Shown here: positions 6,577 through 10,565 of the stretch, piece after piece
Layout: each line of letters begins with the position of its first letter
Position numbering within the stretch: the stretch's first letter is position 1
Source: Candidatus Pelagibacterales bacterium
GTDB taxonomy: Bacteria; Pseudomonadota; Alphaproteobacteria; Rickettsiales; UBA1997
Assembly (NCBI GenBank): GCA_016882165.1
Contig: VHBV01000035.1
Location: 1 to 10,565 of the forward strand
DNA: 10,565 nucleotides
Reading direction: 5' to 3'
Notes under the pieces: generated by a model
Told to the model about the DNA's origin: nothing
Seen by the model: only the letters and a program-made list of their open reading frames with translations
The model's database searches: none
Made by a program: the position numbers and the translations under genes

Positions 6577-7944
6577 TTATAACAACAAAGTTGCAAGACC
6601 CAAGAAAACTAGAAAAGAAAAAGTGTCAGTTATTGCTATCAAAAAAACACCAGAAGAAATTGCTGGATCAAATTTTAAACGATGTAATAATAAAGGAATT
6701 ACAGCTCCAGAAAAACCACCAATTATAACTGTTCCAAGGATTGCTGCCGCAAAAACAGAGCTTAAGTAAAAATTACTTTGCCAAAAATAACAAATAAAAG
6801 CGGCTATAATAGCTAAAATTAGGCCATTAATTGAACAAGTTATAACTTCTTTAAGCAAAATCTTAACAGCACCTATATTACTAACTTCGTTTGTTGCAAT
6901 TGCTCTAACAAGAACTGTCAAAGCCTGGGTTCCAGCATTTCCAGCTAATGAAGCCACAATTGGCAATAAAACAGCTAAAGCAACAATTCTTTGAATTTCA
7001 CCAGAAAAGATAGCAATAATACTAACTGCCATAGAACTGGTTAAAAGACTTGTTAAAAGCCAAGGAGCTCTTGATTTAGCGGTTTCAAACGATGATGAAT
7101 ATAGGTTTGTATCATTAACACCACCTAATAACAAGATATCTTCTTCAGCTTCTTCTTGTAGAATGTCAATTACATCACTTGCATAAATTACTCCAACCAG
7201 AATACCCTTCATATCAACTACAGGAGCATAACTTAAGGAATATTTACTAAAAATTTGCGCTGCTTCTTCTTTATCCATATTAACTGATAAGCTCTTTATC
7301 TCTTCTTGAGACATAATATCAGACATCAAAATTTGTTTTTTACTCTTTAAAATATCACTAACTTTTACTTCTGATGTTGGACGAAAATTATCATCAACAA
7401 TTACAATATTGTTGAAATCATCAGGAAGACCAGAAGAATTTTGTAAATAATATGTGGCCTGAGCAACACTCCAATCTTTTTTCACAGCAACAAAACTTTG
7501 TTGCATCAAACGACCAACTGAATTTTCAGGATAAGACAAAGCTTCTTCAATTTCGTCTCTTTTTTCTTTTGGGATATGATGAAGAATTTCGCTTATTCCT
7601 TCACTTTCAAGAGTTTCAATAACTTGTACAGCATCATCAACTTCTAACTGATCAATGGCTTTTGCTGTATTTTTACTACCAAGGAATTCAATTACTTCAT
7701 TTTTAAGTTCATCATCAAGATAAGTAAGAATTTCAGCATCAATTTCTGAAGCAACGACTATAAGTAATTTAAGTCTCTGATCAAAGTTCAAAGAAGAGAA
7801 AAAATCGGCCTGGTCTGCTGGATGAAGTTCTAAAAATAACTTTTTAACCTGACTGTTAAGATCGCTATCTAAAGAACTTAAAATTCTATTTTTGATACTT
7901 TGGTTAATACCAAATTCTGTTTCGTGCTTTTTTTCAGCTACCAT
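6577..7944 (-). CDS. mgtE: Magnesium transporter MgtE
   Basis: MgtE is an inner-membrane Mg2+ channel/transporter gated by cytosolic Mg2+. From the ATG at 7944 it has 455 residues, the normal length. The order is an N-terminal helical MgtE_N domain (about 20-125), the linker SYPENSVGRLM (137-147), two CBS domains (about 148-262, the second containing SYAPVVD and GVIYASDVID), a plug helix, and five hydrophobic segments from about 293 to the end. The pore region carries AGNAGTQALT (334-343). The last helix keeps the acidic residue of the ion path, Asp440 (AITD), preceded by KFDPAISSG. Family knowledge says the N and CBS domains sense Mg2+ and close the pore. An in-frame TTG at 7974 would add ten residues, but the ATG gives the usual N-terminus. 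No Mg2+ riboswitch is visible in the short leader. Confidence 0.95.
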   Translation of the reverse strand: MVAEKKHETEFGINQSIKNRILSSLDSDLNSQVKKLFLELHPADQADFFSSLNFDQRLKLLIVVASEIDAEILTYLDDELKNEVIEFLGSKNTAKAIDQLEVDDAVQVIETLESEGISEILHHIPKEKRDEIEEALSYPENSVGRLMQQSFVAVKKDWSVAQATYYLQNSSGLPDDFNNIVIVDDNFRPTSEVKVSDILKSKKQILMSDIMSQEEIKSLSVNMDKEEAAQIFSKYSLSYAPVVDMKGILVGVIYASDVIDILQEEAEEDILLLGGVNDTNLYSSSFETAKSRAPWLLTSLLTSSMAVSIIAIFSGEIQRIVALAVLLPIVASLAGNAGTQALTVLVRAIATNEVSNIGAVKILLKEVITCSINGLILAIIAAFICYFWQSNFYLSSVFAAAILGTVIIGGFSGAVIPLLLHRLKFDPAISSGVFLIAITDTFSFLVFLGLATLLL

Positions 7945-8033
7945 TATTCTATTCAAATTAAGTATTGATACCAAAAGTTGTTAAATACAAAATTGGTAGA
8001 AGCATTTACAAGTAGCGACTTTTTTAGAAAGTC

Positions 8034-8067
8034 AAAAAAATAACTGCTAAAAAACAAAGCTACAGTT
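8034..8067 (-). terminator. Probable intrinsic terminator of pntA
   Basis: On the minus strand the last bases of the pntA stop region start a stem AACTG (8067-8063) plus C8060. This pairs with GCAGTT (8047-8042), with a 3-nt bulge on the left arm and a loop of about 11 nt. After one A, seven T residues follow (8040-8034). The stem is short, but the T-tract and the position right at the end of pntA make a terminator plausible. Confidence 0.45.
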
Positions 8068-9172
8068 ACTTATTAAACAACACTATTCCATTATCAGAAA
8101 CTAAAGTTGCTTTCACTAAGTCATCTTCAAGATTAATTGAAAGAGAGTTTTTTTCTTTGTTAATTAACAACTCTAGAAAATTAAAAATATTTTTTGCCAG
8201 TAATTTACTTGTATCAGCGGCAACTCTGCTCGGGAAGTTAGCGTAACCGAAGATTCTGACACCATTAACTTCAACCTCTTTCTCAACTTCTGTTAGCTCA
8301 CAATTTCCACCATTTATTGCAGCGGTATCAATAATTATTGAACCTGGTTTCATCATTTTTACCATTTCTTCAGTAATTAAAGTGGGAGCTTTTCTACCTG
8401 GAATTAAAGCAGTTGATATGACAACATCTTGATTTTTTATCACATCTTTTAGAAGCTGTTCTTGCAGCTTTTTATATTCTTCACTCATTTCTTGAGCATA
8501 AACACCTTGTGCTTTTTCTTCAGATTTTACTTCAACAAACTTAGCTCCTAAGCTTTGTACTTGCTCTTTTGCAGCAGCTCTTACATCAAAAGCAGAAACG
8601 ATTGCTCCAAGTCTTTTTGCAGTAGCAATTGCTTGTAAACCAGCAACTCCAGCACCAAGAATAAGAAATTTTGCAGCTGATATTGTTCCTGCAGCAGTCA
8701 TCATCATTGGAACTGCTTTTTGCATTTCATAAACCGCATCAATTACAGCTCTGTATCCAGCTAGATTACTTTGAGAAGATAAAACATCCATAGATTGCGC
8801 CCTGCTAGTTCTTGGCAATAATTCTAGGGCAAAAGCAGAAATATCAGCTTTAGCTAAAAGCTCTATTTTATCTTTTTGAAAATATGGGTTTAAAAGAGCT
8901 ATAAAGATAGCTCCTTTTTTTACTTTAGAATATTCAAAGTCAGTTCTTTGAACAGAGATTATAATATCAATTTCTGAAATAATTTGACTAATATCAGTTA
9001 CTATATTAGCACCAGATTCTTTCAAAAGTTCATCAGAAATCATCGATTTTTCACCAGCTTTTGACTCAACAAAAACTTCAACACCAACTTTTTTATATTT
9101 TGCTATAACTTCCAAACTTAAAGCAATTCGGTTTTCGTTACTGGCATTTTCTTTAAGAACTAGAAGTTTCAT
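8066..9172 (-). CDS. pntA: NAD(P) transhydrogenase subunit alpha part 1 (PntAA, dI domain)
   Basis: This is the NAD(H)-binding soluble domain I of proton-translocating transhydrogenase, which makes NADPH from NADH at the cost of the proton gradient. The 368 residues from the ATG at 9172 fit the split alpha-1 subunit of alphaproteobacteria; there is no membrane part. The AlaDh/PNT N-terminal domain carries ENRIAL (13-18) and RAQSMDVLSS (124-133), the latter being the RQD-loop region next to the nicotinamide. The NAD-binding Rossmann domain has GAGVAGLQAI (173-182), FDVR (195-198), KEQVQSLGAKF, STALIPGRKAP (253-263), NGGNCELT (287-294) and FPSRVAADTS (313-322). These features favour transhydrogenase over alanine dehydrogenase. 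pntAB and pntB, which would complete the enzyme, are not adjacent; mgtE follows instead. It starts 40 nt after tRNA-Leu on the same strand and may share its transcript. A TTG start at 9208 is less likely. Confidence 0.93.
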   Translation of the reverse strand: MKLLVLKENASNENRIALSLEVIAKYKKVGVEVFVESKAGEKSMISDELLKESGANIVTDISQIISEIDIIISVQRTDFEYSKVKKGAIFIALLNPYFQKDKIELLAKADISAFALELLPRTSRAQSMDVLSSQSNLAGYRAVIDAVYEMQKAVPMMMTAAGTISAAKFLILGAGVAGLQAIATAKRLGAIVSAFDVRAAAKEQVQSLGAKFVEVKSEEKAQGVYAQEMSEEYKKLQEQLLKDVIKNQDVVISTALIPGRKAPTLITEEMVKMMKPGSIIIDTAAINGGNCELTEVEKEVEVNGVRIFGYANFPSRVAADTSKLLAKNIFNFLELLINKEKNSLSINLEDDLVKATLVSDNGIVLFNK

Positions 9173-9212
9173 ATAAGTATAATTTAATTCACAATATATT
9201 TGGGCCAAAAAA

Positions 9213-9299
9213 TGGTGCGGTCGAGAAGATTTGAACTTCCACGGGTTTTACCCCACAACGACCTCAACGTTGCGCGTATACCAATTCCGCCACGACCGC
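9213..9299 (-). tRNA. tRNA-Leu (anticodon GAG), CCA encoded
   Basis: The molecule folds as a class II tRNA. A perfect 7-bp acceptor stem pairs GCGGTCG at 9299-9293 with CGACCGC at 9223-9217. The D arm contains GGCGGAATTGGTA, and the anticodon stem CAACG/CGTTG encloses the loop TTGAGGT. The anticodon is GAG (plus-strand 9265-9263), which reads CTC and CTT leucine codons. A long variable arm (GGG, TAAAA loop, CCC) is the leucine hallmark. The T arm is GGAAG-TTCAAAT-CTTCT. The discriminator is A73 at 9216, followed by an encoded CCA at 9215-9213. No intron or mismatch is seen. Confidence 0.97.
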
Positions 9300-9385
9300 T
9301 TGATTATAAATATTATTTTCAGTTCTTACAATTTTGTTATATCTTGTGTAAAGACAGAAAATCCAAAAGAAGAATTTTCAATATT

Positions 9386-9420
9386 GTAAACTCGTACTTT
9401 AAAGAAAATACACGAGTTAC
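9386..9420. repeat. Inverted repeat in the gdhB-tRNA gap
   Basis: AACTCGT at 9389-9395 is the exact reverse complement of ACGAGTT at 9412-9418. Two further pairs form beyond a bulged A at 9388 (GT 9386-9387 with AC 9419-9420). The loop is 16 nt. It lies 50 nt after the gdhB stop on the minus strand, so it may be the gdhB terminator, but no T-tract follows on that strand. The rest of the 170-bp gap (9300-9469) shows no gene. Confidence 0.4.
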
Positions 9421-9469
9421 ATTACTTTCTTACCACTTGAAAGACTTCAATAGTAAAGCTATTTAACTA

Positions 9470-10565
9470 CTATCCTACAAGAGGTTTTAAACGATTTAAA
9501 GCTACAACAAACACAGAAATATCAGGATTTGGATTCATTTTTAGTTCTGATATAAAATTATCAAATCTTTCAACTAAGAAAGATACTGACTCAACCCAAT
9601 TTTCTATAGATTTATTTTCGCAAATATCTTTTTTGCCATGATTGAATTCAACAACAAGTTTCGAAATTTTCATCTGATAAGTATAGATGTCTTCTAAAAT
9701 TGTTTTACTTGATAACCTTTGCCACTGATTTTCAAATGTCATGTTTGAAACTCTACTACGTAGCCATTTTAAAGAAAATCTTGTTCCAACAGCAAAATAA
9801 AGCTTTGCTATGACTTCAATATCAAATTTTGACTCAGCAGAAATTTCAGCAATATCAAAAGCAGAAGCAAGTGGATCCATAGAAGCAACTTTTGTTGCTA
9901 ATTTACGATCAACATTATTGCCACAATATCTTTCAACTTTTCTTTCGAAAGATTCTTGCGATGCACTAGCCATAACTTTGCTTAAAATTCCCAAAAGTTC
10001 GTCAGCAATTTTTCTGAAACGTTCTACATTTTTAGAAATAGAACCTTTAGCTTGATGTCTTAAAAGCCAAGTAATTGATCTTTCTAATAATTTATTTGAA
10101 TTTAGGAACATTTGGTACTGAACTTCAGGAGAAACTTTACCAGTCAAACCTTCAATTTCTTCCCATACTTCTCTTAATCTGAAAGAATCACAAGCTATAA
10201 TAAAGCTTCTCACAACATCAGGAACACTAAAACCACTATCTTGACAAATTTGACTTATGAAAGTTATTCCAGCTCTATTTACAACAAGGTTGGTTATTTG
10301 AGTTGCAATAATTTCTTTTCTTAATTGATGACCTTTGATTTCTTTTTTGAATTTTTCTTGCATAAGTTTTGGGAAATATGCAAATAATTCGCTTTCAAAA
10401 TATTCATCATTTATAAAGTCAGAATTTACAATAGAATTGTAAATATCCATTTTGGCATAAGCTAGCATTACACAAAGCTCAGGACGAGTAAAGCCAATTT
10501 TATTGATTTGTCTTCTTTCAATTTCTTGTTTTGAAGGCAAAAATTCAATTTTACGATTCAATAAA
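9470..10565 (-). CDS. gdhB: NAD-specific glutamate dehydrogenase (large Bac_GDH type), C-terminal part
   Basis: The reading frame is open to the right edge, so this is the last 364 or so residues of a much larger protein; Bac_GDH enzymes have about 1,500-1,650 residues. They deaminate glutamate to 2-oxoglutarate and ammonia with NAD+, feeding amino acids into the TCA cycle. The visible part opens with NRKIEFLPSKQEI, then ERRQINKIGFTRPELCVMLAYAK, the well-conserved segment of the C-terminal helical region. NLVVNRAGITF, DVVRSFIIACDSF, WLLRHQAKGS and FDIAEISAES follow. The stop is TAG at 9470-9472. The codon at 10561 is TTG, an internal leucine of the full protein rather than a start. The dehydrogenase catalytic domain lies outside the window, so activity cannot be judged. 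The gene may end at the inverted repeat 9386-9420. The family call is strong; the symbol follows common usage. Confidence 0.93.
   Translation of the reverse strand, partial: LLNRKIEFLPSKQEIERRQINKIGFTRPELCVMLAYAKMDIYNSIVNSDFINDEYFESELFAYFPKLMQEKFKKEIKGHQLRKEIIATQITNLVVNRAGITFISQICQDSGFSVPDVVRSFIIACDSFRLREVWEEIEGLTGKVSPEVQYQMFLNSNKLLERSITWLLRHQAKGSISKNVERFRKIADELLGILSKVMASASQESFERKVERYCGNNVDRKLATKVASMDPLASAFDIAEISAESKFDIEVIAKLYFAVGTRFSLKWLRSRVSNMTFENQWQRLSSKTILEDIYTYQMKISKLVVEFNHGKKDICENKSIENWVESVSFLVERFDNFISELKMNPNPDISVFVVALNRLKPLVG

Noticed and set aside
6525..6596. Longer N-terminus for the DUF1566 protein
   Set aside because: It would overlap the end of mgtE and bury a textbook signal peptide that starts at 6524.
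7945..7974. TTG start adding ten residues to MgtE
   Set aside because: The ATG at 7944 gives a normal family N-terminus, and the TTG has no supporting signal.
8017..8033. GACTTT/AAAGTC hairpin downstream of pntA as a terminator
   Set aside because: On the minus strand the T-tract lies before rather than after the stem, and the stem has only 6 bp. The neighbouring hairpin 8042-8067 fits better.
8066..9172. Alanine dehydrogenase as the identity of the pntA gene
   Set aside because: The RAQSMDVLSS loop, NGGNCELT and FPSRVAADTS segments are those of the transhydrogenase alpha subunit.
9173..9208. TTG start adding twelve residues to PntA
   Set aside because: It would begin within a few bases of the tRNA 3' end. 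The ATG at 9172 gives the typical MKLLVLKEN beginning.
9302..9307. TATAAT just upstream of tRNA-Leu (minus strand) as its -10 box
   Set aside because: It ends only 2 nt before the mature 5' end, so transcription would start inside the tRNA. It is probably chance in AT-rich sequence.
9200..9466. An 88-codon plus-strand reading frame across the tRNA-Leu gene
   Set aside because: Its first part is the antisense of the tRNA (a SRRFELPR-type peptide, a well-known artefact), and the rest is low-complexity gap sequence.
1..10565. CRISPR array, insertion sequence, prophage or toxin-antitoxin system
   Set aside because: I saw no spaced direct repeats, transposase-like frames, terminal repeats or small paired frames on either strand.

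Overview
The window looks like ordinary chromosome from an AT-rich alphaproteobacterium with a Rickettsiales-like gene set. Base composition is strongly A/T and every leader is A/T-rich. The genes include a large NAD-dependent glutamate dehydrogenase of the Bac_GDH family, a split transhydrogenase alpha-1 subunit, an alphaproteobacterial-type FtsZ with a conserved C-terminal tail, MgtE, LpxB and a short-form Asd. The lineage is inferred from these families and from composition; no marker here settles the genus. LpxB implies lipid A, and with a D-Ala-D-Ala carboxypeptidase and FtsZ it implies a Gram-negative, walled, dividing cell.

Layout, left to right: a 5' fragment of a DacA-type penicillin-binding protein (1-191, minus) overlaps the end of lpxB (184-1362, minus) by 8 nt. 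asd (1448-2464) is the only plus-strand gene. It diverges from lpxB and converges on thiE, with a strong hairpin (2482-2526) between asd and thiE. On the minus strand, reading right to left, come the 3' part of gdhB (9470-10565), tRNA-Leu(GAG) (9213-9299), pntA (8066-9172), mgtE (6577-7944), a secreted tandem DUF1566/Lcl_C protein (5127-6524), ftsZ (3251-4969), an intrinsic terminator (3198-3234) and thiE (2543-3181).

The genes do not form one pathway. They cover envelope and division (dacA, lpxB, ftsZ), amino-acid and nitrogen metabolism (asd, gdhB), NADPH balance (pntA), Mg2+ uptake (mgtE), thiamine phosphate synthesis (thiE) and translation (tRNA-Leu). Only lpxB-dacA is clearly coupled.

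I found no CRISPR array, insertion sequence, prophage or other defence or mobile system. The least routine items are the tandem DUF1566 exported protein, the terminator squeezed in just before thiE, the long charged FtsZ linker, pntA without its partner subunits next to it, and the general lack of Shine-Dalgarno sequences.
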